Shown here: piece by piece, positions 53,295 to 61,614 of the stretch
Numbering within the stretch: the stretch's first letter is position 1
How the letters are laid out: every line of letters begins with the position of its first letter
Source of the DNA: Chloroflexota bacterium
GTDB lineage: Bacteria; Chloroflexota; UBA11872; VXNJ01
DNA: 64,000 nucleotides
Direction of reading: 5' to 3'
NCBI GenBank assembly: GCA_009840625.1
Contig: VXNJ01000009.1
Coordinates: forward strand, 62,001-126,000
Made by a program: the position numbers and the translations under genes
The notes under the pieces: model-generated
What the model was told of the DNA's origin: nothing
Database searches by the model: none
Seen by the model: the letters and a program-made list of their open reading frames with translations, nothing else

Positions 53295-53637
53295 TCAGTC
53301 ATTTACCCCGCACCGGCGCGCAGGGCTGGTGAAGCGCTTGGGTAAACCGCGATCGCCGTGCCTGGGAAATTAGCGTACACGACCGCAGGGTGCCACCCGG
53401 CCCGAAGCGATCTGACGTTGCCGCCGAGATACTTCGGCCGGATTCGGCCAAGGCGACGCGGCGCAATGATTTAAGGTTTGGTGAAATAAGTTGCCGGGCG
53501 GAATCGGCTGATTCCAGAAAAGGTCGGGCGCTTATTGCGGTCGCCGCATGCGCGATGCTAGAGCGGCTCAATGCGTGCGGTGCAGTTCCAATCCGGTACC
53601 CGACAGTTGCCGACCTGGATCCAGGGGAGTGTGATTT
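53295..53637. other. Non-coding gap of 343 bases; one short hairpin
   Basis: No gene is recognised here; ORFs are short and basic. At 53500-53515 there is a perfect inverted repeat (GGAATC-GGCT-GATTCC) followed by AGAAAAGG, which could be a weak terminator or a regulatory stem. AGGGGAG at 53622-53628 is the ribosome binding site of the next gene. No tRNA or riboswitch features are seen. Confidence 0.35.
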
Positions 53638-54372
53638 ATGAAGAGTGAAGGACGCGGATTGCCGGCGGCGGGCAAGGCCGCCGGCATTTCGCTAATGGCG
53701 GCGGTGGCGGTCATGATCGTCGCGACCCTGGTGAGTCCCGGCGTTTCCCTGATCGATCCGGTCGACCAGACCGATACCACCAGCGCGCTAGCGTCGCTGG
53801 GAGAAAACCCGAACCTGGGACACCTGACCACGCTGCTGGCAATGGTCTCGATGCTGCTCTATGCGCGCGGGTTTCTGGGCATATACCGGTCTGTCAGCAA
53901 TGAGTCGGGTCTCGCCGCGACCCTCCTGCGAACCGGTATCGGGGTCAGCTTGTTCGGGTGGGCGATATTTACGGCCGCTATGGGCATGCGGCACATGGCG
54001 ATCCACTTAACCCAACGCGCCGCCGAAGAGCCGGCAATGGCGGAGCAAATGCTCGCGGCGGCGGGCGGAGTTTTCATTGCCCTGACGGCCGTGCTGGTGG
54101 CGTTTCTGGCCATCTACCCGGTGGCGACCTTCCTCACCGGAATCGGCCTGGCTTTGCGATCGCGATCGATAGGCCTGCCGACGATATTGGGCTGGGGACT
54201 GGCGCTGGCCGGACTCCTGGCGATTGCCGTGTTTCATACAGCGCTGCACGTCCCCTCCTTTGACCCAGGGTTGATGCTGCAGACCAACAGCGCGGTGCTC
54301 TCCCTGGGAACGTTGCTGCTATTCCTGCTGGGATTCGCGATGTTCAGGGATCCGGCGACAAAGACTGACTGA
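53638..54372 (+). CDS. Multi-pass membrane protein of unknown function (DUF4386-like)
   Basis: 244 residues with six likely membrane helices: an N-terminal one (ISLMAAVAVMIVATLV), LGHLTTLLAMVSMLLYARGFLGIY, GIGVSLFGWAIFTAAMG, ALTAVLVAFLAIYPVATFLTG, GWGLALAGLLAIAVFHT and SLGTLLLFLLGFAMF. Arg, His and Glu positions between helices (MRHMAIHLTQRAAEEP) could be functional. The overall layout resembles DUF4386 proteins, but I see no diagnostic motif. ATG 53638 with AGGGGAG upstream makes the start firm. Confidence 0.6.
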   Translation: MKSEGRGLPAAGKAAGISLMAAVAVMIVATLVSPGVSLIDPVDQTDTTSALASLGENPNLGHLTTLLAMVSMLLYARGFLGIYRSVSNESGLAATLLRTGIGVSLFGWAIFTAAMGMRHMAIHLTQRAAEEPAMAEQMLAAAGGVFIALTAVLVAFLAIYPVATFLTGIGLALRSRSIGLPTILGWGLALAGLLAIAVFHTALHVPSFDPGLMLQTNSAVLSLGTLLLFLLGFAMFRDPATKTD

Positions 54373-54442
54373 CCGCCAATAATTCCGTCCGCGATCGCGC
54401 GCCTCGTCCGCCGCTGCGCCGGACGATCGTCTGGGTAGCACG

Positions 54443-54946
54443 ATTCCTCGCCGACGCGGCCGCAGCAGCAATATCGATTCCGGCCCCCCGCAACGCCGGG
54501 CCAGCGTCGCCCGGAACCGTCGGGCGGGGTATGACTACGAACTCGGCGAGCAGTTCGTGGCCGGGCTCGTTCTGGCCGGCACTGAAATCAAATCGGTGCG
54601 CCAGGGCAACGTTTCGATCGCCAACGCCTACATCAGAGTCGACGTGCGTGAGGCGTGGATACACGGCATGCACATTGCCCGCTACCGGCCGGCCGCGGAC
54701 CGCAACCACGATCCCGACCGCCCGCGCAAGTTGCTGCTCAATCGCCGCGAACTGTTACGTATCCAGGTCCGTACGCAGCAGCAGGGTTATACGGCAGTCC
54801 CGCTTGAACTGCTGATCCAGGGTCGATTTGCCAAGTTGCGCTTTGCCATCGCGCGCGGCCGGAAACGCTGGGACAAGCGTGAAGCAATCTCGCGACGCGA
54901 GAATGAAACCCGTTTAAGGCGGCTGCTCAAACACGGCCGGGCCTGA
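54443..54946 (+). CDS. smpB: SsrA-binding protein SmpB, start codon non-canonical
   Basis: SmpB binds tmRNA and rescues stalled ribosomes. The core VARNRRAGYDYELGEQ, then GTEIKSVRQGNVSIANAYIR, HGMHIARY, NHDPDRPRKLLLNRREL, and the basic tail KRWDKREAISRRENETRLRRLLK are clear. The only canonical start in frame is GTG 54557, which would remove the conserved N-terminal strand before GLVLAG. Upstream frame is open to TAA 54380, and contains ATT 54443 and ATC 54473; ATT 54443 gives a typical basic N-terminus (IPRRRGRSS) and 167 residues. tmRNA was not found in the window. Confidence 0.85.
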   Translation: MPRRRGRSSNIDSGPPQRRASVARNRRAGYDYELGEQFVAGLVLAGTEIKSVRQGNVSIANAYIRVDVREAWIHGMHIARYRPAADRNHDPDRPRKLLLNRRELLRIQVRTQQQGYTAVPLELLIQGRFAKLRFAIARGRKRWDKREAISRRENETRLRRLLKHGRA

Positions 54947-55045
54947 GCCCGCCTGACACGTGTGAAGCGGCAGGCTTGCGAGAATTAATCAGGCGACCGC
55001 CATTCGCCCCCTGACCTAGTTTCAAGTCCCTTTCGATCTGCGCCC

Positions 55046-56965
55046 ATGTCAACCAAATCGACCGCGGTCGCCGAGAACACCGCTGTGCTCCCGACGGGAC
55101 TGGTTCTATCGCCGGATCTGCGCAGCGTCCTGGAATCGGCGCCTTCCGTTGCCTGGATCGAGAGCGGCGATCAGCTGCGCGACCTCTCCCTAGGCGGGGA
55201 GGGCGCGGACATTTTTGAAGTCGCCTACGACGTGCCCGGCAAGGGGCACGTGCCGGAGGCGACGGTAACCCGGACCCGCAACGGGGTAGCAGTCAATTTC
55301 CACGACCCCTACATGCGCCGGCGCGATCCCGACAGCATGGTGATCGGTGACCGCTTGGGTTCAGACAAGGTCAACATTTCCGACCGGCTCGAATTGGGAA
55401 TGGACGAGCTGCGCGAGGCGGTGTTCGGCTGGCTCGCCGACCAGGACCTGCTGGTCCTGGCGATCCAGGCCGGAGGAGAGCGGCTCGGATATCCGGCGCT
55501 GCTGGTGGCTCCGCGCAACGCCGCCTTTTTCGCGGCCGGACTGGCCGAGCTGCAGCAGATGGTGCCCATATCGGAGCTGGGCGAAGAGTTTGAGCCGCGG
55601 GCCGTGATCTACCTGGCTCCGCCGTTCCGCCACCTGCACTGTGAGGGCCGCCAGGTGGTGGTTCACTGCCGCAGCGAGGCGATGCACGAAATCTTCTCCC
55701 TGAACCTTTACCTGGGCCCGAGCGCCAAGAAGGGGATTTACGGAGTCCTGCTGTCGATCGGCGAGGCCGAAAAATGGGTGACCGCGCACTGTTCGGTGGT
55801 GCAGGCGATCACGCCCTACGACAACATCGTCACGATCATGCACGAGGGACCTTCCGGGTGCGGGAAATCGGAAATGCTCGAATACCCGCACGTGGAAACC
55901 GACGGCCGGCTAATGCTGGGGCACAACCAAATCTCCGGCGAAATGCGTCATCTTTCGATCAACCAGTTCTGCCAGCTGCAGCCGGTCACCGACGACATGG
56001 CGCTCTGCCATCCATCAATCCAGGACCAATCCGGGCGCCTTACCGTCACCGACGCCGAGGCGGCCTGGTTCGTTCGCGTGGACCACATTCACGCCTACGG
56101 CGTTGATCCGTACCTGGAGCGCTTGTGCACGACGCCGCCACGTCCGATCCTTTTCCTGAACATCCACGCGGTTCCCAACGCCACCGCACTTATCTGGGAG
56201 CCGGTCGAGGACGCGCCCGGCCAGCCCTGCCCGAATCCGAGAGTGATCCTGCCGCGGGAAATCGTTCCGCAAGTCGTTAACGATCCGGTAAGCGTTGACG
56301 TTCGCAATTTCGGCCTGCGTCAACCGCCCTGCACCAGCAATGCTCCGACTTACGGGATCGTCGGGATGCTGCACTTCCTCCCACCCGCGTTGGCATGGCT
56401 CTGGCGCCTCGTGGCCCCACGCGGTTATCTGAACCCCAGCATCGTCGGCGGGTCGGGTCTCGAATCCGAAGGGGTGGGTTCGTACTGGCCGTTCGCAACC
56501 GGTCGCCGGGTCGACCAGGCCAACCTCTTGCTGGACCAGATGGTGTCAGCTCCCAACACCCGCTACACGCTCACGCCCAACCAGAACATCGGCGCCTGGC
56601 GGGTTGGTTTCATGCCGCAGTGGATGGTTCGGGAGTACCTCGCGCGGCGCGGCGGCGCCCATTTCCGGCAGGACCAGATCTCGCCGGCCCGCTGCTCGCT
56701 GCTCGGCTACGCGATGGATCAAATGCGGATCGAGGGCCAGTTGATCGACCGCTGGTTCACCCAGGTGGACACCCAGCCGGAAGTCGGCGAGGAGGCCTAC
56801 ATGATCGGCGCCGGTCGTCTGACCGAGTTCTTCAAGGCGACGCTGCGCTCAGATTTCAGCCACCCCGAGCTTGCTTCCCTGGGCCGAGAGATCATCGAAT
56901 GCGCCCTCGACGATGGCGGCGTTGCCGATTATGAAAAGTTGATGCCGGCAGGCGGCCCAGCCTAG
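55046..56965 (+). CDS. DUF4914-type P-loop protein (PEPCK/HPr-kinase-like)
   Basis: A 639-residue cytoplasmic protein from ATG 55046. The P-loop MHEGPSGCGKSEML has its Lys at position 274 within a mainly beta/alpha domain, as in PEP carboxykinase and HPr kinase folds. Later segments AWFVRVDHIHAYGVDP, PRPILFLNIHAVPNAT and NQNIGAWRVGFMPQWM are the kind of conserved stretches found in DUF4914 proteins. The function is not established; ATP- or GTP-dependent carboxykinase-like or kinase chemistry is possible. It stands alone, between smpB and an MTHFR-like gene. Confidence 0.65.
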   Translation: MSTKSTAVAENTAVLPTGLVLSPDLRSVLESAPSVAWIESGDQLRDLSLGGEGADIFEVAYDVPGKGHVPEATVTRTRNGVAVNFHDPYMRRRDPDSMVIGDRLGSDKVNISDRLELGMDELREAVFGWLADQDLLVLAIQAGGERLGYPALLVAPRNAAFFAAGLAELQQMVPISELGEEFEPRAVIYLAPPFRHLHCEGRQVVVHCRSEAMHEIFSLNLYLGPSAKKGIYGVLLSIGEAEKWVTAHCSVVQAITPYDNIVTIMHEGPSGCGKSEMLEYPHVETDGRLMLGHNQISGEMRHLSINQFCQLQPVTDDMALCHPSIQDQSGRLTVTDAEAAWFVRVDHIHAYGVDPYLERLCTTPPRPILFLNIHAVPNATALIWEPVEDAPGQPCPNPRVILPREIVPQVVNDPVSVDVRNFGLRQPPCTSNAPTYGIVGMLHFLPPALAWLWRLVAPRGYLNPSIVGGSGLESEGVGSYWPFATGRRVDQANLLLDQMVSAPNTRYTLTPNQNIGAWRVGFMPQWMVREYLARRGGAHFRQDQISPARCSLLGYAMDQMRIEGQLIDRWFTQVDTQPEVGEEAYMIGAGRLTEFFKATLRSDFSHPELASLGREIIECALDDGGVADYEKLMPAGGPA

Positions 56966-57022
56966 TCCCGCCGCGGTTCGGGGATCCCAGACGGGCGAGC
57001 TCTCATCAGAACCATTTCCAGC

Positions 57023-57916
57023 TTGATCAGTGACCGGCAACTGCCGGTCATCTACGAATCCCTGCCCCCGGCGCTGGGCGGAAAGGGCGATCCGGTCCAC
57101 GCGGCCGCGGCGCTGGCGCGGACCCTGACCGGTTTCGGCGACATCGTCGACGCAGTGCTGGTGCCACAGGTCGAAGACGAATCGGGCGGCGGCCTGGAGG
57201 TTGAGCGTTATGTAAAGGACGACGCGATTGCGTTCGTGGCCCGCTACCTTGAGGCGGCGCAGGCGCCAGCACCACCAACTGCCATAGTTGCCCAGCCGCT
57301 GACCCACCTGGGGGGTGCGGCGATCGAATCGCTATTGGACAGGGTCGCCGGGGCCGGAATCGGCGCGTTGGCGGTGGTGGGCCCGTCGAGCCGCGACCAG
57401 GCCAGCGTCAATCCGACCTCGACCGTCGCGGCGATCGCCCGCTGCGCCGCCGATCCCAGGATTCGGACCGGGGCAATTGCGATCCATGCCCGCAATGCCG
57501 AACCCGCCCGGATGCTGGCCAAGGCCGGGGCCGGGGCCGAGTTCTTTCTCTCGCAGATCTACTATGACGCCGACAGCATGGCGGCCACTATCGCGGCCTA
57601 CGGTCGAACCTGCCGTGAGGCCGACGTCAAACCGGCACGACTGTTTCTGAGCCTGGTTCCGGTCATATCGCCACCCACCGCGCGCCTGATGGCTCGGGTG
57701 ATCAACCCCGGGCGGCGCCTCTCCGAGCCGGCGGCCGCAATTCCCTCGGCCGCGGTCGGGCCCGGGACGGTCGACTACCTGCATGACCTCTTGGCGGCCA
57801 CGCTCGAAGCAGGTTCCGCGGCCGGGGTGCCGCTGGGCGTTTCGATCGGACACGTGACCGAACGGAACGTCCGGCTATCGTTGGAGCTGCTATCCGTGGT
57901 GGGGCAATTCAAGTAG
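57023..57916 (+). CDS. Methylenetetrahydrofolate reductase-like TIM-barrel protein
   Basis: A 297-residue protein. The segment AEFFLSQIYYDADSMAATI resembles the FAD-binding strand of MTHFR (the FF(I/V)SQ...YD pattern), and LAVVGPSSRD, then RMLAKAGAGAE are consistent with a folate-reductase-like barrel. MTHFR makes the methyl donor used by MetE, encoded at 16.7 kb. The start is uncertain: TTG 57023 is used, but no ribosome binding site is apparent. The family match is partial, so this could be a relative with another role. Confidence 0.5.
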   Translation: MISDRQLPVIYESLPPALGGKGDPVHAAAALARTLTGFGDIVDAVLVPQVEDESGGGLEVERYVKDDAIAFVARYLEAAQAPAPPTAIVAQPLTHLGGAAIESLLDRVAGAGIGALAVVGPSSRDQASVNPTSTVAAIARCAADPRIRTGAIAIHARNAEPARMLAKAGAGAEFFLSQIYYDADSMAATIAAYGRTCREADVKPARLFLSLVPVISPPTARLMARVINPGRRLSEPAAAIPSAAVGPGTVDYLHDLLAATLEAGSAAGVPLGVSIGHVTERNVRLSLELLSVVGQFK

Positions 57917-57943
57917 GACGTGCCGGCCAGGTGGAGCGGGCGA

Positions 57944-58771
57944 TTAACGCGCATTCCAACGGGCGAGCAGCGTCAGGGCGGCCGCCACTTCATTAACACC
58001 GCTGAGCCGGTAACCGGCCGCAGTCGGACGCGTCCGCCGCGCCACCAGAACGCCGATTCCAAGGGGATCGACTGCCGCAAAAGCCCCTTCGTCACTCACG
58101 TCGTCACCGAAGTAAACCGGGATGCGCGGGGCGTTGCCGCCGGGGTCCAAACGGTCCAGATACCACTGCACCGCGCCGCCCTTGCCGGGCGCCGCCGCCG
58201 GCACGAACTCGAACACCTTGCGGCCGGCCATCATGCTCAGCTCCGGGAACTCCCCGGCCAGGATCTGAATGCGCCGCCGCAGATCCGGCAACTTGCCCTG
58301 ATCGCGCAGGTTGCGGTAGTGCAGCACCAGCGCCTGCGGTTTTTCTTCAATCCAAGAACCGGCGAACTCCCGCGCAACGGCGGCTATGCGGCCGCGCAAC
58401 TGCCCCAGCTCGGGAGCGCTTTCGCCAAAGGGATTGATGGTCTGGCCGCCGGGGAACCGGGCTTCCTGCCCGTGGCTGCCGAAAAACGTTGCACGCGGGA
58501 TCGCAATCAGGGTCTGCAAATCTTCGAGCCCACGCCCGCTGACTATGGCGATCGGGGTATCGGCCGACATACGATTCAGGGCCGTGAGCGCGGCCGGTTC
58601 CGGCCTGGCGTCGCCGGGGCGATCGCAGATCCGGGCCAGGGTGCCGTCGAAGTCGAGCAGCAGCGCGAGCGGTTCGCGCGCCGCCAGCAGGGACCGAACC
58701 AACGCCCCCAGTCCGGGCAATCCCGAACCGGTTTTTGAGGTTTCTTGCGGCAACCGTATTCGCCCCTTCAA
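57944..58771 (-). CDS. otsB: Trehalose-phosphatase OtsB-like HAD phosphatase
   Basis: The 275-residue HAD enzyme has LLLDFDGTLARI (nucleophile Asp40, acid Asp42), then IVSGRGLEDLQ, the cap region with GSHGQEARF, and PVYFGDDVSDEGAFAAV as the final acidic motif. It removes phosphate from trehalose 6-phosphate. The start is TTG 58771. No OtsA synthase gene is in the window. It is convergent with the MTHFR-like gene and divergent from the liv operon. Confidence 0.87.
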   Translation of the reverse strand: MKGRIRLPQETSKTGSGLPGLGALVRSLLAAREPLALLLDFDGTLARICDRPGDARPEPAALTALNRMSADTPIAIVSGRGLEDLQTLIAIPRATFFGSHGQEARFPGGQTINPFGESAPELGQLRGRIAAVAREFAGSWIEEKPQALVLHYRNLRDQGKLPDLRRRIQILAGEFPELSMMAGRKVFEFVPAAAPGKGGAVQWYLDRLDPGGNAPRIPVYFGDDVSDEGAFAAVDPLGIGVLVARRTRPTAAGYRLSGVNEVAAALTLLARWNAR

Positions 58772-58915
58772 GTGCTCCGCAGTGTATGCGAGCGGATTAT
58801 GCGGGCAGTCGCCGGGGTCAATTCCGACGAACCACCCCTGCCGATTGCAACCCGCGGCCCCGGTTGAATCGCGCGCGGAAATCGGGCCAATTGGTCGAAT
58901 AAGGAATAATCAGGT

Positions 58916-58953
58916 CAATTGCCGCAGATGACATTTGGCGAGAGTTGCAATTG
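58916..58953. promoter_or_regulatory. Inverted repeat upstream of the branched-chain amino acid transporter operon
   Basis: CAATTGC (58916-58922) and its reverse complement GCAATTG (58947-58953) flank 24 bases and end 16 bases before the livK-like ATG. CCAATTGG also occurs at 58887-58894. The patch is more AT-rich than the surrounding DNA (GAATAAGGAATAAT). A regulator may bind here, but no family match is known. Confidence 0.3.
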
Positions 58954-58968
58954 GGCAGTGGGGAAACG

Positions 58969-60222
58969 ATGAAAAAAATTGGCACGGTCTTAATTACGGT
59001 GGTCGTTCTTGCCGCCCTAGCGGCGATTCTGGCGGCCTGCAACGGGGAGGAAGCCGAACCGACGACGGCGCCGGCTCCGGCTCCGGCAACTCCCGCCCCG
59101 GCACCCGAACCTGAACCGGAGCCAGCCGCCCCGGCCGAGCCGTTCCGAATTGGCGTAATGGAATCGCTGACCGGTCCCGGCGAGACGTATGGAACCGTCG
59201 CGGTCCAGGCCAAACAGATGGCGGTTGACGAGATAAACGCCGCCGGCGGAATCAACGGTCGGCCCTTGGAGCTGGTGGTCGAGGATTCCAAATGCAACGC
59301 CCAGGACTCGATAACGGCTTACCGGAAACTGACCGACGTCGACGGAATCAAGATCATCCTCGGGACGTCCTGCTCCGGGGCGATGCTGGGCGCCGCTCCG
59401 CTGGCCGAGGAAGAGGGCGTCATTCTGTTCTCGGGCCTGGCGACCAATCCAGACATTGCCGAGGCCGGGGACTACATCTTCCGCACCTCGCTTAACGACA
59501 TCCTGGTCGGCATCGACACCGGCAACACGCTGTGGGCCGACGGGGTTCGCCAACTGGCCACTATCACCGAATCCACGGATTACGCCGAGGGCGTAAGGCG
59601 CACTACGGTCGAGCAGTTCGAAAAACGCGGCGGGGAGGTGGTCGCGGCCGAGCAGTATGCATCGGATGTGACCGATTTCCGCAGCCAGTTGACCAAACTG
59701 GTAGCCGCCCAGCCCGACGCCATCCATATCTCCGCACAAGGCGAGTTTGCCGGCGGGACGGTGATCAAGCAGCTTCGGGAGATCGGCTACGACGGACCGC
59801 TTTATTCGGAAATAGTGCCGGCCGGTACGACCGCGCTGGAGATTGCCGGCGACGCCGCAACCGGACTGAAAGCGGTCTTCGTCGATCTCGACCCGGCCAA
59901 TGCCAAGGGCCAGGAGGTTCTCGGTAATTTCAGGGCCCGCTACGACTACGTGACTCTGCCTTGGTACCTGGGATCGGCCTACGATGACGTCTACATCGCC
60001 GCCGAGTGCTTGAAGCAAACCGGCGACGACCAGGACGCCGACGGGTTCCGCGACTGCATGTATGCGATCACCTGGAGCGGTGCGATCGGCACCGATTACA
60101 GCTTTGACGAGAAGGGCGAAGTAGTCGGCCTGTCCAATGTGGTCGTCGAAATCCTGCCTGTAGCCGAGCGCACTGAGGAAAACTACGGATACCGCGTACT
60201 GGGGCCGGCCCCGACCGAATAG
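58969..60222 (+). CDS. livK: Branched-chain amino acid-type ABC transporter substrate-binding lipoprotein
   Basis: A 417-residue Leu/Ile/Val-binding-type protein. ATG 58969 gives MKKIGTV, a hydrophobic signal and the lipobox LAAC, followed by an Ala/Pro/Glu linker. The mature part starts EPFRIGVMESLTGPGETYG, then AVDEINAAGGINGRPLELVV, with the family Gly/Asp-rich pattern. It captures amino acids, amides or related small molecules outside the cell. GGGGA precedes the ATG. It is first in a complete liv-type operon. Confidence 0.9.
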   Translation: MKKIGTVLITVVVLAALAAILAACNGEEAEPTTAPAPAPATPAPAPEPEPEPAAPAEPFRIGVMESLTGPGETYGTVAVQAKQMAVDEINAAGGINGRPLELVVEDSKCNAQDSITAYRKLTDVDGIKIILGTSCSGAMLGAAPLAEEEGVILFSGLATNPDIAEAGDYIFRTSLNDILVGIDTGNTLWADGVRQLATITESTDYAEGVRRTTVEQFEKRGGEVVAAEQYASDVTDFRSQLTKLVAAQPDAIHISAQGEFAGGTVIKQLREIGYDGPLYSEIVPAGTTALEIAGDAATGLKAVFVDLDPANAKGQEVLGNFRARYDYVTLPWYLGSAYDDVYIAAECLKQTGDDQDADGFRDCMYAITWSGAIGTDYSFDEKGEVVGLSNVVVEILPVAERTEENYGYRVLGPAPTE

Positions 60223-60252
60223 CGGCCAGAGCCGCCGCCCGCCCGCACGGCC

Positions 60253-61611
60253 GTGATCAGTAACCCGGTCGCAGCGCTCCGCAACCAGGGGCGGCTGGCC
60301 GCGATCGGGTTGTCGCTGCTGGTGGTTGCCTACCTGGCCTGGAAGGTGGGGCAGTCGCCGCAGCAGGCACTTCAGTTTGCGTTCAATGGACTGGCGGTGG
60401 GGGCGATTTACGCGCTCCTGGCGATGGGCTTCACGCTTGTCTACAGCACGGTCTGGTTCTTCGATCTTTATTACGGCGCGGCCGCGACGCTGGGTGCCTA
60501 CGGCGTCTTTTATCTACGGTCTTCGGACGCCCTTTACGGCCGCTATGAGGTGGCCAATCCAGTCATCAACATCGTCCTTGCGGTGGTGGTCGGCGGCGTA
60601 ATCGCCTGGGCGGTGCACGCCGGGCCGCTGGCCCGACTGCAGGACAAGCTGCCGAAGCCTGCCTACCGCGGCGTGGTCGCCGCGCTGGGGCTCTCGGGCG
60701 GCGCCTACACCCTCGCCCTGCTTTCATACCCCGAACACCTGCGACTGCTGCTGGCTCCGGCGATCGGGTTGGCGGTGGCGGTTCTGGCCGGACGGCTGGT
60801 TATTTGGCTCCTGGGGCAAATCACCGCCGGAACCGGAAATGGCGCCAAGGCGCTGGCGGGTATGGTCGGAATCGCTTGCGGCATCGCGGCCGGATTCCTG
60901 CTGGCCGGGGCGGACGGGTCGGAACTCTACCTGAGCTGGCTGCTCACGTGCCTCCTAGCCGGCTCGGTCGGCCTGGCGCTTTACCGCGGGTTGTACGTCC
61001 ACATGCGCGAACGGGCCAATTCGCCGCTGATCATGTTGGTTGCCTCGCTCGGGGTGTTGCTGAGCTTTACCGCGTTTATTTCGATCGCCTTCGAGAGCGC
61101 GCCGCGGCCGTTGCCGGAAACTTTCGGATCGACTTCGATAAGCGTGGCCGGAGCCTACATAAAGGGATTCAACATCTTTGCGATCGGCGTCGCCCTGCTG
61201 GGGTTCGCGGCCATGTGGATCATGCTGCAAAAAACCGCGTTCGGGCGGGCGGTGCGGGCCATCGGCGACGATGAACAGGTTGCCAAGGTGGTCGGAATCA
61301 ACACGGTAGTGGTCGTATCGATCGTCTTTTTCATCGGCGCCGCCTACGCCGCCCTGGCCGGCCTGCTGAGCGGACACGATACCGCGATTCAACCGAAGAT
61401 GGGGCTGCTGCTGCTGCTCAAAGGCTGGATCGCTTCCGTGGTCGGCGGTATCGGCAATCTCTACGGGGCGATCCTGGGCGGGTTCGTACTGGGAATGGTC
61501 GAGCAGTTCGGCATCTGGGACCTGGCCGGCGAATGGCGCGACGCGATAGCTTTCGTCCTGCTGATCCTTTTCCTGTCCTTCTGGCCGAACGGCCTCCTGC
61601 CCCGGAAATAG
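60253..61611 (+). CDS. livH: Branched-chain amino acid ABC transporter permease LivH, enlarged
   Basis: The 452-residue permease begins at GTG 60253. The LivH motifs NGLAVGAIYALLAMGFTLVYS and DLYYGAAATLGAY are near 45-83. After that an insertion of about 115 residues (roughly 122-240) with several hydrophobic helices precedes the expected ALYRGLYVHMRERANSPLIMLVASLGV and GRAVRAIGDDEQVAKVVGI (EAA-like loop). LivH is usually about 290-310 residues. It pairs with LivM and with LivG/LivF ATPases. Confidence 0.9.
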   Translation: MISNPVAALRNQGRLAAIGLSLLVVAYLAWKVGQSPQQALQFAFNGLAVGAIYALLAMGFTLVYSTVWFFDLYYGAAATLGAYGVFYLRSSDALYGRYEVANPVINIVLAVVVGGVIAWAVHAGPLARLQDKLPKPAYRGVVAALGLSGGAYTLALLSYPEHLRLLLAPAIGLAVAVLAGRLVIWLLGQITAGTGNGAKALAGMVGIACGIAAGFLLAGADGSELYLSWLLTCLLAGSVGLALYRGLYVHMRERANSPLIMLVASLGVLLSFTAFISIAFESAPRPLPETFGSTSISVAGAYIKGFNIFAIGVALLGFAAMWIMLQKTAFGRAVRAIGDDEQVAKVVGINTVVVVSIVFFIGAAYAALAGLLSGHDTAIQPKMGLLLLLKGWIASVVGGIGNLYGAILGGFVLGMVEQFGIWDLAGEWRDAIAFVLLILFLSFWPNGLLPRK

Positions 61612-61614
61612 GCC

